DNA from: Kaiparowitsia implicata GSE-PSE-MK54-09C
GTDB taxonomy: Bacteria > Cyanobacteriota > Cyanobacteriia > Elainellales > Elainellaceae
NCBI GenBank assembly: GCA_019359435.1
Contig: JAHHHI010000067.1
Location: 62,001 to 126,000, forward strand
Direction of reading: 5' to 3'
Length of the DNA: 64,000 bases
In this document: positions 50,683 to 63,400 of the stretch, piece by piece
Numbering within the stretch: the first letter of the stretch is position 1
Layout: each line of letters begins with the position of its first letter
Program-made: the position numbers and the translations under genes
Notes under the pieces: generated by a model
The model's database searches: none
What the model was told of the DNA's origin: nothing
The model's input: the letters and a program-made list of their open reading frames with translations, nothing else

Positions 50683-51510
50683 CTACGCCAGCGATCGCGC
50701 CGCAGCCTGCAACGGTTCTAGCAAGTCTAGCGGTAGGCGAAAACTGTTGAGACGGGGTAGGGTGCGATCGCCCAACGCCAGCGAAGGGCCATGATAATCG
50801 CTGCCGCCCGTTACAATCAGGCCGTAGTGGTCGCACCAAGCTTTTAGCTTCGCCATTTGGTGGGGGCTGTGCCCTGGGTGATACACTTCGATCCCCATTA
50901 GCCCTGCATCCACCAGCGTTTCTAGCACCGCCCCTATCTCACCGCCCCGAAACAGGTAGGGATGCGCCCACACTGGCACTGCCCCGCTTTGTCGCAACAG
51001 CCGAATGCCGTCGAGGGCTGAAAATTTATCGTATTGCACGTAAGCGGGTTTGCCCTCGCCCAAAAATCGCTCAAATGCTTCTTGAGACGTAGAAACGTAG
51101 CCTGCTGCCACCATCGCGCTGGCAACGTGCGGACGGCCCGGTGCCATGCCCTCGCCTCGCTCTGCCAGTTGAATCGGGTAGCCCAATTCGGCTAGCGCGT
51201 CGATCATCCCCTGAGCGCGGCGCTTACGCCCCGCGAGTCGCTCGGTCAACGGCGGCAGCAAGCGCATGTGATCGGGGTAAAAGCCAAGGATATGGAGCGA
51301 TCGCTCATTCCACACGGTACTCAACTCCACCCCGGGCACCACGTCGATGCCTAGCGCCTCTCCGGCTGCAATCGCCTCTGCCCAACCCGATAGCGTATCG
51401 TGATCGGTGATGGCGATCGCCTTAACTCCTGCCTCTGCTGCTGCATCCAACAACTGCGTCGGCGTCAGCGTTCCATCCGAAAAAGTAGTGTGGCAGTGGA
51501 GTTCGAGCAT
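50683..51510 (-). CDS. PHP-domain phosphoesterase (RNase AM/TrpH-like)
   Basis: 275 residues. Metal-binding motifs are present from the first residues: LELHCHTTFSDGTLTPTQLL, AIAITDHDTLSGWAEAI and the later VWAHPYL and VTGGSDYHG. This is the family of 3',5'-nucleoside bisphosphate and short-RNA 5' phosphoesterases. It is stand-alone. The gene ends only 13 bp from the end of the YaaW-like gene in convergent orientation. Confidence 0.92.
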   Translation of the reverse strand: MLELHCHTTFSDGTLTPTQLLDAAAEAGVKAIAITDHDTLSGWAEAIAAGEALGIDVVPGVELSTVWNERSLHILGFYPDHMRLLPPLTERLAGRKRRAQGMIDALAELGYPIQLAERGEGMAPGRPHVASAMVAAGYVSTSQEAFERFLGEGKPAYVQYDKFSALDGIRLLRQSGAVPVWAHPYLFRGGEIGAVLETLVDAGLMGIEVYHPGHSPHQMAKLKAWCDHYGLIVTGGSDYHGPSLALGDRTLPRLNSFRLPLDLLEPLQAAARSLA

Positions 51511-51584
51511 TAGGAACTAGAAGATAAAGGGACTAACCCGAGCGATTGGAGCCGGAACCCTCGCTGTGTCGTGATATCAACCCC

Positions 51585-52931
51585 CTACTCTCCCAATTCA
51601 ACACTGGGGTCGAGTCGCGATGGCTCGATGTCCTTTGGGGGAATGGTACGAAGCCGCACAGAGTCTGCGTGAGAGGGCAACCCCTCAGCGGTGGCTAGCG
51701 TGTCGATCTCGCTGGCAACCTTTCTTAAGGCTTGGGGTGAATATTGAATGAGGCTGGAATGCTTCATGAAGGTTTCTACTCCCAGTGCCGAGGCATAGCG
51801 AGCCGACCCTGACGTAGGCAGGGTGTGATTGGGGCCAGCTAGGTAGTCACCGACGGCTTCGGGGGTAGAGTTGCCCAGAAAAATGGCGCCTGCATGGCGG
51901 ATATGCTCCAACAGGCTCCAGGGGTCTTCGACCTCAAGCTCCAAATGCTCTGGGGCAAAATGGTTGGAGAGATCAGCGGCGCTTTCGAGGGACTCTACCA
52001 CCACCACTAGCCCATAGTGGGCGATCGCCTTTTCAGTCAGCAAGCGGCGGGGATGGTTGCGCAGCATGCGCTCCACTTCGCCCACGACGCTTGAGGCTAA
52101 TTTTGAGTCCGTAGTGAGTAGAATAGCGGCGGCCAGCGGGTCATGCTCGGCTTGAGCCAACAAGTCTGCGGCCACATGGGTGGGATTGGCCCCTGCATCT
52201 GCAATCACCAACACTTCAGACGGCCCGGCGAGGGAATCAATACCGACAACCCCATAGACGAGCTTTTTGGCCAGGGTGACGTAGATGTTGCCAGGGCCAG
52301 TAATCACATCCACTTTAGGAATCGTCTCTGTGCCATAGGCTAACGCGGCGATCGCCTGCGCCCCCCCAACGCGATAAATTTCCTGTACTCCGGCTTCCTG
52401 CGCAGCCACCAACACTGCAGGATTGACGGCCTTATCCGGGCCGGGGGGAGTAGCAATCACTACCCGAGGCACTTGAGCAACCCGAGCGGGGATCGCATTC
52501 ATCAGCACCGTGCTGGGGTATGAGGCACGGCCACCGGGCACATACAGGCCCGCTATGTCTACGGGGGTATAGCGCTTGCCCAGCACCACGTCATCCTCCC
52601 CAAACTTCACCCAGCTCTTTGGCACTCGCTGTCGGTGAAAGGCCTCAATATTGCGGCACGCTAGGCGAATAGCAGCCAAAAGCTCTTTTGATACCTGCTG
52701 ATAGGCCGCATCAAGCTCAGAGCCACTGACCTTAAGCTCATCGGGCGACAGCGTCAGCTGATCAAACTCTTCTGTGTAGTGCAAAAGCGCATGATCCCCC
52801 TGACGCTTCACGGCCTGAAGCACTTGGTGAACCGTGGCCTCTTTGTGAGTGACCTGATCATCGTGGGTGCGATCGCAAATGCGCCGCAGCTCAGTCAGTG
52901 CCTCAGATCGCTGATGAATGATTCGCAGCAT
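51585..52931 (-). CDS. hisD: Histidinol dehydrogenase
   Basis: 448 residues, usual size. It carries out the last two steps of histidine synthesis, histidinol to histidine with NAD+. Zinc and NAD motifs are visible: AGLYVPGGRASYPSTVLMNA, VDVITGPGNIYVTLAKKLVY and the conserved DSLAGPSEVLVIADAGANPT, with the late ligand sequence NHTLPTSGSARYASALGVET. Stand-alone on the minus strand with the rpsT gene divergent 330 bp away. No other his genes are in the window. Confidence 0.96.
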   Translation of the reverse strand: MLRIIHQRSEALTELRRICDRTHDDQVTHKEATVHQVLQAVKRQGDHALLHYTEEFDQLTLSPDELKVSGSELDAAYQQVSKELLAAIRLACRNIEAFHRQRVPKSWVKFGEDDVVLGKRYTPVDIAGLYVPGGRASYPSTVLMNAIPARVAQVPRVVIATPPGPDKAVNPAVLVAAQEAGVQEIYRVGGAQAIAALAYGTETIPKVDVITGPGNIYVTLAKKLVYGVVGIDSLAGPSEVLVIADAGANPTHVAADLLAQAEHDPLAAAILLTTDSKLASSVVGEVERMLRNHPRRLLTEKAIAHYGLVVVVESLESAADLSNHFAPEHLELEVEDPWSLLEHIRHAGAIFLGNSTPEAVGDYLAGPNHTLPTSGSARYASALGVETFMKHSSLIQYSPQALRKVASEIDTLATAEGLPSHADSVRLRTIPPKDIEPSRLDPSVELGE

Positions 52932-53261
52932 CGCAAGTCTTTAAAAGAACCAGCCAAAGGGTTATAGATAGATTCTTCCCATCACTCTTGGAGCGAGTTC
53001 TAGGCAGAAATAGGGTAGTCCTAAATTTTTAGCTAGCCGTCTAAGCTAGATTTCCTAGATTTCCAGCGTTTTAATGTCAGCTCTTGAGCGAGCCAAGACG
53101 CTTCAATCGTTGACCCTTACTCTAGGTTAGCTCGGATTCTTTCTGGTTACAGCAGGAGGGCCGAATGAAAGGAATGTTTCTTATGCAAGAACAGTTGCCA
53201 TTCTAGACAGGAGTTTGTTAAGCTTATACATTGCAGAATTCATGAGAGATAAGCGGTAGCA
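52932..53261. other. Divergent intergenic region hisD/rpsT
   Basis: About 330 bp. No gene or strong repeat. Contains AT-rich promoter-like sequence for the two genes; no exact promoter called. Confidence 0.4.
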
Positions 53262-53561
53262 GTGGCAAATATTAAGTCTGCAATAAAGCGGGTAGAAATC
53301 GCTGAGCGCAATCGGTTGCGCAACAAGGCCTATAAGACATCCATTAAAAATCTAATGAAGAAGTGCCTCGCAGCGGCAGCTGATTACCAAGCTAGCCCGT
53401 CTGCAGAGCAAGATGAAGCGGTTCAGCAGCAGCTTGCAGTTGCTTATAGCAAAATTGACAAGGCGGTTAAAAAGGGTGTGCTGCACGCTAACACGGGAGC
53501 TCGTAAAAAAGCCCGTTTGGCCAGAGCGGTGAAGCGTGAGCCAGTGTCTGCTGCTTCGTGA
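53262..53561 (+). CDS. rpsT: 30S ribosomal protein S20
   Basis: 99 residues from the GTG at 53262 (ANIKSAIKRVEIAERNRLRN). It is a highly basic, all-helical 16S rRNA-binding protein. The long C-terminal HANTGARKKARLARAVKREP is typical. Upstream of tatD and the rpoBC operon, in a gene order common in cyanobacteria. Confidence 0.96.
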   Translation: MANIKSAIKRVEIAERNRLRNKAYKTSIKNLMKKCLAAAADYQASPSAEQDEAVQQQLAVAYSKIDKAVKKGVLHANTGARKKARLARAVKREPVSAAS

Positions 53562-53840
53562 CCTGTGTAGATGCAGCTCTCTCAGAGATATCTCTCTCAG
53601 ATCATAGAGAATCAATTTATGACAGAGATCCGTATGACTAGAGATTAAGCGATCAAGAAGTCGGTTGAACCCTTGACACGTTGTTCGGGTCTTGGTGGAT
53701 ATAGCGCTTAGCTAAGCATGCTTCGGCTTGTAGCGGTAAGCAATTCTAGATCTATCCAGATGCAGAGGAATGAGGCTTTAGTAGATTGCTTGTGCTCCGT
53801 CTAGGCTTTTGGGTTTTTATGCACCCTACCTGCGATCGTT

Positions 53841-54656
53841 ATGCAACTGGTTGATACCCACGTCCATCTCAATTTTCCAGATTTTCAGCCAGATTTGGCT
53901 GAAACAATTGCGAATTGGCGCGCGGCTGGAGTTGTGGGGCTGGTTCATTCTTGTGTGGAACCGTCAGAATTTGATGGTATTCGTGCGATCGCCGATCTAG
54001 TGCCAGAGCTTCGATTCGCAATAGGCCTGCATCCTCTAGACGCAGGCCAGTGGGTGCCCGAGATGGCGGAGCAAATCGCAGTGCTGGCCTTGTCGGACTC
54101 GCGGGTTGTGGCTATTGGAGAAACCGGACTGGATTTATTCAAGGCTGACAATGTAGCGCAGCAACAGGATGCCTTTCGGGCTCAGTTAGCGATCGCCCGT
54201 CAGCAGCAGCTTCCTGTCATTATTCACTGTCGCGATGCGGCAGTAGAGATGGCGGCACTGGTGCGAGATGAGTGGGCGCAGCATGGCCCTGTGTCTGGTG
54301 TAATGCACTGTTGGAGCGGTACCCCCGAGGAAACCCAATGGTTCTTAGATTTGGGATTTTATATCAGCTTTAGCGGCATTGTGACCTTTAAAAATGCCCA
54401 TCAGGTGCATGAGTCAGCTCAGCTAGTGCCGGGCGATCGCCTGCTAATAGAAACAGATTGCCCATTTCTCTCCCCCGTCCCCAAGCGGGGTGAGCGGCGC
54501 AACCAGCCTGCCTATGTTCGTTACGTCGCGCAGCGAGTCGCAGAACTGCGGCAGCAATCGGTCGGGGCGATCGCCCATCAAACCAGCCAAAACGCGGCCA
54601 CGCTGTTTGGTCTATCGTTGCCCATCCCTGATCTCGCTGAACCGATTGGCGTGTAG
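53841..54656 (+). CDS. tatD: TatD-family metal-dependent deoxyribonuclease
   Basis: 271 residues. The metal-binding signature [11 protein letters not shown] lies at the N-terminus. Further motifs are [30 protein letters not shown] and [12 protein letters not shown]. TatD proteins hydrolyse DNA with 3' to 5' exonuclease activity and often serve in DNA repair or turnover. It lies between rpsT and rpoB on the same strand. Confidence 0.94.
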   Translation: MQLVDTHVHLNFPDFQPDLAETIANWRAAGVVGLVHSCVEPSEFDGIRAIADLVPELRFAIGLHPLDAGQWVPEMAEQIAVLALSDSRVVAIGETGLDLFKADNVAQQQDAFRAQLAIARQQQLPVIIHCRDAAVEMAALVRDEWAQHGPVSGVMHCWSGTPEETQWFLDLGFYISFSGIVTFKNAHQVHESAQLVPGDRLLIETDCPFLSPVPKRGERRNQPAYVRYVAQRVAELRQQSVGAIAHQTSQNAATLFGLSLPIPDLAEPIGV

Positions 54657-55043
54657 CTCAGAGGTGCGAGTTCTATCTAGTCGTCGTGTGTTTACCCAAA
54701 TCGGTGTCCAAATGTCAACTAGATGCGGCATAATTTTGTAGACTAGGAGAAGTGAGTCTTGTCAACCGTAGCTCAGCAATTATTTAATTCGGTCGGTCTT
54801 AACTCCCGCGCTCATTTAACCCGAACCTAGCGAGTCTTTGAACCTTAGCCATACGCGGCTGTTCTGGTATCCCCCAACCCAGCTTGATCCTTCCATCGTT
54901 GACTTATCGATTCCCCATTAGATTTAAACTGCTTGATTCCCATCGAATCTGCTTCGGCTCTTTGCCATAAGGGCTGAAGCTTTTGTTGTCCACTTTTTTG
55001 GTTTCGCCAGCATCCCCGTGCGCACGTTGTTCTGAGGAGACGC
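54657..55043. other. Intergenic region before rpoB
   Basis: About 390 bp upstream of rpoB on the plus strand. A -10-like TAATTT lies at 54731-54736 but no matched -35 was clear. No hairpin or leader peptide was recognised. A GAGG-type ribosome-binding site (GAGGAG) at ~55034 precedes the rpoB ATG. Confidence 0.45.
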
Positions 55044-58000
55044 ATGACTAACGCAATCCAATCCGCCACCACCTTCAACCTGCCAGATTTAGTTGAAATT
55101 CAGCGCTCCAGCTTTCGTTGGTTTCTCGAAGAAGGGCTGATCGAAGAACTCGATAGCTTCTCTCCCATCACAGACTACACCGGCAAGCTTGAGCTGCACT
55201 TCATCGGCAAAGACTACAAGCTTAAACGCCCCAAATACGATGTGGATGAGGCCAAGCGGCGTGATGCAACCTATGCGGTGCAGATGTACGTGCCCACCCG
55301 CCTAATCAATAAAGAAACCGGGGAGATTAAGGAGCAGGAAGTGTTCATTGGGGATTTGCCCCTAATGACCGATCGCGGCACCTTCATCATTAACGGGGCC
55401 GAGCGCGTCATTGTTAATCAGATTGTGCGCAGTCCTGGGGTCTACTACAAGGCCGAAACCGACAAAAACGGACGACGCACCTACAACGCCAGTCTGATTC
55501 CCAACCGAGGTGCCTGGCTTAAATTTGAAACCGACAAAAACGACCTCGTCTGGGTTCGCATCGACAAAACCCGCAAACTGTCAGCCCAGGTGTTGCTCAA
55601 GGCGATGGGGCTGAGCGATGGCGAAATTTTTGACTCGTTGCGCCACCCTGAATACTTCCAAAAAACCATCGAAAAAGAAGGGCAGTTCTCAGAAGAAGAG
55701 GCTCTAATGGAGCTGTACCGAAAGCTGCGCCCGGGTGAGCCGCCTACCGTCTCTGGAGGTCAGCAGTTGCTTGACTCGCGCTTCTTTGACCCTAAGCGCT
55801 ATGACCTGGGTCGAGTTGGGCGTTATAAGCTCAATCGCAAGCTGCGGATCAACACCCCGGACGCCATTCGTGTGCTTACGCCGCAGGATATTTTAGTGGC
55901 GATCGACTACTTGATTAACCTGGAATTTGACCTGGGCAACGTAGACGACATCGACCACTTGGGCAACCGCCGAGTGCGTTCGGTAGGAGAGCTGCTGCAA
56001 AACCAGGTTCGAGTTGGCTTGAACCGTCTTGAGCGAATCATTCGGGAACGGATGACGGTTTCTGATGCAGATTCGCTGACGCCGGCTTCTTTGGTAAACC
56101 CCAAGCCATTAGTGGCGGCCATCAAGGAGTTCTTTGGCTCCTCTCAGCTGTCTCAGTTCATGGATCAAACCAATCCCTTGGCGGAGCTGACTCACAAGCG
56201 CCGGATCAGCGCACTGGGGCCGGGCGGTCTCACCCGTGAGCGGGCGGGCTATGCGGTTCGTGACATTCACCCGTCTCACTATGGGCGTATTTGCCCGATT
56301 GAAACACCAGAGGGCCCCAACGCTGGTCTGATTGGCTCTCTTGCAACCCACGCTCGAGTCAACTCCTATGGCTTTGTAGAAACGCCTTATAACAAGGTCG
56401 AGAACGGGCGGGTGCGGCGCGATTTGTCGCCCATTTATATGACTGCAGATGAAGAAGATGATCTGCGCGTGGCTCCGGGAGATATTCCGGTTGATCAGGA
56501 GGGCTACATTCTTGGAGATCAGGTGCCGGTGCGGTATCGCCAAGACTTCACCACGACTTCGCCGCAAGAGGTGGACTACGTGGCGATCTCTCCGGTGCAG
56601 ATTATTTCAGTGGCCACCTCGCTGATTCCGTTTTTGGAGCATGATGACGCGAACCGAGCGCTCATGGGTTCTAACATGCAGCGGCAGGCGGTGCCTCTGT
56701 TGCGTCCTGAGCGTCCTCTGGTGGGTACGGGCCTGGAAGGGCAAGCGGCTCGTGACTCCGGGATGGTGATTGTGAACCGGGCGGATGGCGCTGTGTCCTA
56801 TGTTGATGCGAACCGCATTCGGGTGCGCAGTGACGATGGCCGAGAAATTGAATACCAACTGCAAAAATACCAGCGCTCGAACCAGGATACTTGCCTGAAC
56901 CAGCGCCCGATTGTATCGATGGGCGATCGCGTCCTAGCAGGGCAAATTCTAGCGGATGGCTCGGCCACCGAAAGCGGTGAGATTGCACTGGGGCAGAACG
57001 TTCTCTTAGCCTATATGCCCTGGGAAGGCTACAACTATGAAGACGCAATTCTGATTAGTGAGCGCTTTGTATATGACGATGTGTACACTTCAATCCACAT
57101 CGAAAAATATGAGATTGAAGCTCGGCAAACCAAACTAGGTCCTGAGGAAATCACCCGAGAAATTCCAAATGTAGGCGAAGACGCCCTGCGCCAACTTGAT
57201 GAAGGGGGTGTCATTCGTATTGGAGCTTGGGTAGAATCGGGCGAGATTTTGGTTGGTAAGGTGACGCCCAAAGGGGAGTCGGATCAGCCGCCAGAAGAAA
57301 AGTTGCTGCGGGCTATCTTTGGCGAAAAAGCGCGAGATGTGCGTGATAACTCGCTCCGAGTGCCTAACGGGGAAAAAGGCCGTGTGGTTGATGTGCGGGT
57401 GTTTACCCGAGAGCAGGGGGATGAATTGCCTCCTGGCGCCAACATGGTGGTTCGGGTGTATGTGGCTCTAAAGCGGAAAATTCAAGTTGGGGATAAGATG
57501 GCGGGTCGCCATGGCAACAAGGGGATCATCTCCCGCATTTTGCCGATTGAAGACATGCCCTACTTGCCTGATGGCACGCCCATTGATATTGCTCTCAATC
57601 CGCTGGGGGTTCCCTCTCGGATGAATGTGGGGCAAGTATTCGAGTGTTTGCTGGGTTGGGCTGCAGAGAATCTAGATTCCCGCTTTAAGGTGACGCCGTT
57701 TGACGAAATGTATGGCAGTGAGGCATCGCGCCTGACTACTTACGACAAACTGCAAGAGGCGCGCGATCGCACCCAAAATGACTGGGTCTTCAACCCCGAC
57801 AACCCTGGCAAAATTCAGGTGTATGACGGACGAACCGGCGAGCCTTTTGACCAACCTGTGACGGTGGGCAAAGCCTATATGCTGAAGCTGGTTCACTTAG
57901 TGGATGACAAGATTCACGCCCGCTCTACAGGCCCTTACTCATTGGTGACGCAACAGCCGCTGGGCGGTAAAGCCCAGCAGGGCGGACAGCGATTTGGCGA

Positions 58001-58343
58001 GATGGAAGTGTGGGCGCTAGAAGCCTTCGGGGCGGCCTATATCTTGCAAGAGCTGCTGACCGTGAAGTCTGACGATATGCAGGGCCGTAACGAAGCGCTC
58101 AATGCCATCGTTAAAGGGAAGCCAATTCCTCGTCCGGGTACGCCAGAGTCCTTTAAGGTGCTGATGCGTGAGTTGCAGTCGCTCTGTTTAGACATTGCGG
58201 CCCATAAGCTGCAAACTCAGGAAGACGGAACCAGCCGCGACCTAGAAGTGGATCTGATGGCAGATGTGAGCGCCCGTCGCACCCCCTCGCGTCCTACCTA
58301 CGAGTCGATGTCGCGAGACGAACTAGAAGAAGTAGAAGAATAA
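55044..58343 (+). CDS. rpoB: RNA polymerase beta subunit
   Basis: 1099 residues, typical for cyanobacteria. Conserved segments include the rifampicin region around [20 protein letters not shown] followed by [14 protein letters not shown], and the C-terminal [20 protein letters not shown]. It forms the catalytic core with RpoC1, RpoC2, alpha and omega. A GAGGAG ribosome-binding site precedes the ATG. The HIP1-centred palindrome 58361-58380 separates it from rpoC1, 140 bp downstream. Confidence 0.98.
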   Translation: MTNAIQSATTFNLPDLVEIQRSSFRWFLEEGLIEELDSFSPITDYTGKLELHFIGKDYKLKRPKYDVDEAKRRDATYAVQMYVPTRLINKETGEIKEQEVFIGDLPLMTDRGTFIINGAERVIVNQIVRSPGVYYKAETDKNGRRTYNASLIPNRGAWLKFETDKNDLVWVRIDKTRKLSAQVLLKAMGLSDGEIFDSLRHPEYFQKTIEKEGQFSEEEALMELYRKLRPGEPPTVSGGQQLLDSRFFDPKRYDLGRVGRYKLNRKLRINTPDAIRVLTPQDILVAIDYLINLEFDLGNVDDIDHLGNRRVRSVGELLQNQVRVGLNRLERIIRERMTVSDADSLTPASLVNPKPLVAAIKEFFGSSQLSQFMDQTNPLAELTHKRRISALGPGGLTRERAGYAVRDIHPSHYGRICPIETPEGPNAGLIGSLATHARVNSYGFVETPYNKVENGRVRRDLSPIYMTADEEDDLRVAPGDIPVDQEGYILGDQVPVRYRQDFTTTSPQEVDYVAISPVQIISVATSLIPFLEHDDANRALMGSNMQRQAVPLLRPERPLVGTGLEGQAARDSGMVIVNRADGAVSYVDANRIRVRSDDGREIEYQLQKYQRSNQDTCLNQRPIVSMGDRVLAGQILADGSATESGEIALGQNVLLAYMPWEGYNYEDAILISERFVYDDVYTSIHIEKYEIEARQTKLGPEEITREIPNVGEDALRQLDEGGVIRIGAWVESGEILVGKVTPKGESDQPPEEKLLRAIFGEKARDVRDNSLRVPNGEKGRVVDVRVFTREQGDELPPGANMVVRVYVALKRKIQVGDKMAGRHGNKGIISRILPIEDMPYLPDGTPIDIALNPLGVPSRMNVGQVFECLLGWAAENLDSRFKVTPFDEMYGSEASRLTTYDKLQEARDRTQNDWVFNPDNPGKIQVYDGRTGEPFDQPVTVGKAYMLKLVHLVDDKIHARSTGPYSLVTQQPLGGKAQQGGQRFGEMEVWALEAFGAAYILQELLTVKSDDMQGRNEALNAIVKGKPIPRPGTPESFKVLMRELQSLCLDIAAHKLQTQEDGTSRDLEVDLMADVSARRTPSRPTYESMSRDELEEVEE

Positions 58344-58360
58344 AGGCCGATGTGAAGGAA

Positions 58361-58380
58361 TTGGGGGCGATCGCCCCCAA
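58361..58380. repeat. Palindrome centred on HIP1 between rpoB and rpoC1
   Basis: TTGGGGGCGATCGCCCCCAA is a perfect 20-bp palindrome centred on GCGATCGC in the 140-bp rpoB-rpoC1 spacer. It has no T-run, so it is more likely an RNA stabiliser or a by-product of HIP1 flank symmetry than a terminator. Confidence 0.6.
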
Positions 58381-58483
58381 CCTCCCTCAATACCGACTGT
58401 AGAGTGCCGACCGTGGGCGGATGCCTGTTTGGGTATGCGCCACTGCCCCATCACAATGAATGAAGTTTAAGGAAGGATACCCG

Positions 58484-60361
58484 ATGCCAAAGCTGGAGCA
58501 GCGATTTGACTACGTCAAGATTGGTTTGGCATCCCCAGAGCGGATTCGCCAGTGGGGAGAACGAACCCTGCCCAACGGAATGGTGGTAGGCGAAGTAACC
58601 AAGCCAGAAACCATTAACTACCGTACCCTTAAGCCCGAAATGGATGGGCTGTTTTGCGAACGCATTTTTGGCCCGGCCAAAGACTGGGAATGTCACTGCG
58701 GCAAGTATAAGCGGGTGCGGCACCGGGGTATCGTCTGTGAGCGCTGCGGGGTAGAAGTCACCGAGTCGCGGGTGCGTCGCCACCGCATGGGCTACATCAA
58801 GCTGGCTGCCCCTGTAACCCACGTGTGGTATCTCAAGGGCATCCCCAGCTACATGGCAATTTTGCTGGATATGCCGCTGCGAGACGTTGAGCAAATCGTA
58901 TACTTCAACGCCTATGTGGTGCTCAACCCCGGCAACGCCGAGAACCTCTCCTATAAGCAATTGCTGACGGAAGACCAGTGGATCGAAATTGAAGACCAAC
59001 TCTATAGCGAAGACTCCCAGCTTGCGGGTATTGAAGTGGGCATCGGGGCAGAAGCCTTGCAGAGCTTGCTAGCTGACCTCCAGTTAGAATCTGAAGCGGA
59101 GCAGCTGCGTGAAGAAATTGCTGCCTCTAAAGGGCAGAAACGCGCCAAGTTGATCAAGCGCCTGCGGGTTATTGACAACTTTGTGGCTACTGGTTCTCGT
59201 CCTGATTGGATGGTGCTGTCAGTGATTCCGGTCATCCCTCCCGATTTGCGCCCGATGGTGCAACTGGATGGTGGGCGCTTTGCCACCTCTGATCTGAATG
59301 ACCTCTATCGCCGGGTGATTAACCGCAACAACCGCCTTGCTCGTCTGCAAGAAATTTTGGCACCCGAAATCATTGTTCGCAACGAAAAGCGGATGTTGCA
59401 GGAAGCGGTGGATGCGCTGATCGACAACGGGCGACGGGGACGCACTGTTGTAGGAGCCAACAATCGACCGCTGAAGTCTCTCTCCGACATCATCGAAGGA
59501 AAGCAGGGTCGTTTTCGGCAAAACCTGCTGGGTAAGCGCGTTGACTACTCCGGTCGTTCGGTGATTGTGGTGGGGCCTAGCCTCAAAATCCACCAGTGCG
59601 GTCTGCCGAAGGAAATGGCCATTGAGCTGTTCCAGCCCTTTGTGATTCACCGCTTGATTCGGCAAGGCTTGGTTAACAACATCAAAGCGGCCAAAAAGAT
59701 GATTCAGCGCAATGATCCTCAAATTTGGGATGTGCTGGAAGAGGTGATTGACGGGCACCCGGTTATGCTTAACCGGGCTCCAACGCTACACCGCTTGGGA
59801 ATTCAGGCCTTTGAGCCGATTTTGGTAGACGGGCGCGCGATTCAGCTGCATCCGCTGGTATGTCCGGCGTTTAATGCTGACTTTGATGGCGACCAGATGG
59901 CTGTGCATGTGCCCCTGTCGCTAGAGGCTCAGGCAGAGGCTCGATTGCTCATGTTAGCGTCGAACAACGTGATGTCTCCTGCTACCGGACGGCCCATCAT
60001 CACCCCAAGTCAGGATATGGTGCTGGGCTGCTATTACCTAACGGCAGAAAACCCGGCAGCTAGCAAAGGCGAAGGCCGTTACTTTGCCAATATGGACGAT
60101 GCGATCAGAGCGTATGAGCAGGGACAGGTTGACCTACATTCCTACATCTGGGTGCGCTTTGATGGACAGGTAGAAGATCCGAAGTCGGATGACAAAAAAC
60201 CTGTCCAGGTGGATCGGTCTGAGGATGGCACCGTAACCACTACTTATAAGTTCCGGCGGGTGCGGGAAGATGCGGATGGAACGTTGATCTCTCAATACGT
60301 TCGCACTACGGCAGGCCGGGTGATCTACAACAAAACCGTCCTCGACAGTCTGTTGGGTTAA
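58484..60361 (+). CDS. rpoC1: RNA polymerase gamma subunit (N-terminal beta' part)
   Basis: 625 residues from the ATG at 58484, chosen because the protein begins [20 protein letters not shown] and is preceded by AAGGAAGG. The catalytic motif [17 protein letters not shown] carries the three aspartates that bind magnesium. The N-terminal zinc ribbon [20 protein letters not shown] is intact. Cyanobacteria split beta' into rpoC1 and rpoC2; rpoC2 starts 112 bp later. Confidence 0.98.
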   Translation: MPKLEQRFDYVKIGLASPERIRQWGERTLPNGMVVGEVTKPETINYRTLKPEMDGLFCERIFGPAKDWECHCGKYKRVRHRGIVCERCGVEVTESRVRRHRMGYIKLAAPVTHVWYLKGIPSYMAILLDMPLRDVEQIVYFNAYVVLNPGNAENLSYKQLLTEDQWIEIEDQLYSEDSQLAGIEVGIGAEALQSLLADLQLESEAEQLREEIAASKGQKRAKLIKRLRVIDNFVATGSRPDWMVLSVIPVIPPDLRPMVQLDGGRFATSDLNDLYRRVINRNNRLARLQEILAPEIIVRNEKRMLQEAVDALIDNGRRGRTVVGANNRPLKSLSDIIEGKQGRFRQNLLGKRVDYSGRSVIVVGPSLKIHQCGLPKEMAIELFQPFVIHRLIRQGLVNNIKAAKKMIQRNDPQIWDVLEEVIDGHPVMLNRAPTLHRLGIQAFEPILVDGRAIQLHPLVCPAFNADFDGDQMAVHVPLSLEAQAEARLLMLASNNVMSPATGRPIITPSQDMVLGCYYLTAENPAASKGEGRYFANMDDAIRAYEQGQVDLHSYIWVRFDGQVEDPKSDDKKPVQVDRSEDGTVTTTYKFRRVREDADGTLISQYVRTTAGRVIYNKTVLDSLLG

Positions 60362-60472
60362 GGCTGCGGCAACGGGCAATCGCCCCAGTTCAACACGCTG
60401 GGCGATCGCTCGTCTCATGAAGGGGTATCTCTTCGTTCCGGCGACCATTTCATTGAAGGGCAGAGAAAGATA

Positions 60473-63400
60473 ATGGCTGAGCAACACTCCAACCAAGCAT
60501 CACGACCGACCGCAATTTTTCGCAACCGGGTAGTAGACAAAAAGGGATTGAAGAATCTGATCTCTTGGTCATTCACCTACTACGGCACTGCACGCACCGC
60601 TCAAATGGCAGATGAGCTCAAAGAAATGGGCTTTCGCTATGCCACCCGTGCTGGGGTGTCTATCAGCATTGACGACCTGCAAGTGCCAGAAAGCAAGCGA
60701 AGTCTGTTGCAGACCGCAGAAGAAGAAATTCGCAGAACAGAAGAGCGCTACAGCCGAGGCGATATTACGGAAGTTGAGCGGTTTCAGAAGGTGATTGACA
60801 CCTGGAACGGCACCAATGAAGACTTGACCAGTGCCGTGGTGCGCAACTTTGAGGAAAGCAATCCACTTAACTCGGTCTATATGATGGCGTTTTCTGGCGC
60901 TCGGGGGAATATCTCCCAAGTTCGTCAGCTTGTGGGAATGCGGGGTTTGATGGCCAATCCCCAGGGTGAAATTATTGACCTTCCCATTAAGACCAACTTC
61001 CGCGAAGGCCTGACCGTCACAGAATATATTATTTCCTCCTATGGTGCCCGCAAAGGTCTAGTCGACACAGCGCTGCGAACGGCAGACTCAGGCTACCTCA
61101 CCCGTCGACTGGTCGATGTGTCTCAAGACGTGATTATTCGCGAGCTCGACTGCGGCACGGAACGCGGGGTGCGGGTGCGGAGCATGACCGATGGCGATCG
61201 CGTCTTGATTCCCATTCAAGATCGCCTGCTCGGCCGAGTTGTGGCAGAAGATGTGGTACATCCCGAGACAGGCGAAATCATTGTAGAACGCAATCAGCCT
61301 ATCTCTGATGAGATTGCGATTGCCATTGGCGAAGCCAAGGTTGAAGAAGTGCTAGCGCGGGCGCCCCTCACCTGTGAAGCAACTCGCTCCGTGTGCCAAA
61401 TGTGCTATGGCTGGAGCCTAGCTCATGCCTCTATGGTGGACTTAGGGGAAGCCGTGGGGATTATTGCGGCTCAGTCTATTGGTGAACCGGGCACCCAGCT
61501 GACCATGCGTACCTTCCACACAGGGGGGACATTTACTGGAGAACAGGTGCCGCAAATTCGCGCACCCTACAACGGCATTGTGCGATTTAAATCGAAACAA
61601 GTGCGTGCTCGCGCGTTCCGCACCCGACATGGTGAAGACGCACTGGTGATGGAAGCCAGCCTTGATTTGGTGATTGAGAAAGATAGCCGCAAGCAATCGT
61701 TCTCTGTGCCCCAAGGCTCAATTCTGTTTGCTAAGGATGGCGACTCTGTCATCCTTGGGCAGACCATTGCTGAATTGCCCGTCACAGGCCGAGTTCGCAA
61801 AGTCACCGAAAAAGCTACTAAAGACGTGGCCTCTGACTTGGCGGGCGAGGTGGTATTTGCGGATGTGATGCCAGAAGAGAAAAAAGACCGCCAGGGCAAC
61901 ACCACCCGTAGCGCCCAGCGCGGTGGTCTGCTGTGGGTGCTGTCGGGAGAGGTGTACAACCTGTTGCCTGGGGCAGAACCTGTCGTCAAGAATGGCGATC
62001 GCGTCGAAGCAAACAGCATTTTGGCAGAAACTCGCCTAGTCACCGAAAACGGCGGCACGGTGCGCATCCCTGAAGATAATGAGGGCAAAACCAGCCGCGA
62101 AGTAGAAATCATCACGGCTTCGGTTCAGCTAGACCAAGCTCGGGTGCTAGTCGAGTCGACTCAGAGCCGCGAGCACTACGTCATCGAGACCCAAAACAAT
62201 CAACGCTTCTCCCTAATTGCCACCCCTGGCACTAAGGTGATGAACGGGCAAGTGGTTGCAGAGATGATCGATGATCACTATCGCACCCAAACGGGCGGTA
62301 TTATTCGCTTCTCTGGAATTGAAACCGCCAAGAAGGGGAAGGCCAAGCAAGGGTATGAAGTGATTCAGGGCGGCACCATTCTATGGATCCCTGAAGAATC
62401 TCATGAGGTCAATAAAGACATTTCGCTGCTGCTAGTAGAAGACGGCCAATATGTTGATGCTGGAACAGAGGTGGTTAAAGACATCTTCTGTCAAAGCAAC
62501 GGTGTGGTTGAAGTCACCCAAAAGAATGACATTTTGCGGGAGATCGTCATCAAACCCGGCGATTTGCACATGCTGGACAATCCTGATGATTTCTCTGGCG
62601 AAAGTGGCTCCATTGTGGCTGCAGGCCAAGAGGTTGTGCCAGGTTTGGTGGCTCCCGATCTCTGTTATGTAGAAAGCATTGAGACTCCAGAAGGGTTCGC
62701 GCTGTTGCTGCGTCCTGTGACAGAGTATCAAGTGCCGGATGAGCCACCAGTGCCTAGCCAAGCGTCCGTCAGCGAAGATTCGGGGCGCTCAATTCAGCTT
62801 CGTGCGATTCAGCGCATTCTGCACAAAGATGGCGATCGCGTAAAATCTGTCGAAGGGCTAGAACTCTTGCGCACTCAGCTCGTGTTAGAAATTGACTCTG
62901 ATACTCATCAGCTGGCTGCAGATATCGAATTGGCTCAGGATGAATCTGATCCAGACACCCTAAGATTGCAGCTCGTGATTCTAGAATCGCTGGTGGTTCG
63001 TCGCGACATTGCAGCTGATCAAACTCAAGGCAGCACCCACACCCGCATTTTGGTGAAAGATGGCGATCAAATTGCCGCTGGGGATGTGGTGGCTCGCACT
63101 GAAATCCAGTGTAAGGAAGCGGGGATTGTGCGCGGCATTGGGTTTGGTGAGGCTATTCGTCGGCTACTGGTGGTCAGAGAAGCTGATCAGACCGTCATTG
63201 ATACTCAGGGCAATGGACCTACCGTTGCCGTTAATGACTTGCTGATCGCGGGTGCAGAAGTTGCGCCTGGAATCGTGACTCCCGACTCAGGACAAGTGGC
63301 TGCTGTCAATGCCAATCAAGTGATACTGCGCAATGCCCGTCCCTATCGGGTATCGCCGGGGGCAGTATTGCACATCGACGAAGGTGACCTAGTGCAGCGA

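Noticed and set aside
58451-58999. 182-codon minus-strand frame in rpoC1
   Set aside because: Antisense to a conserved polymerase gene; no independent evidence.
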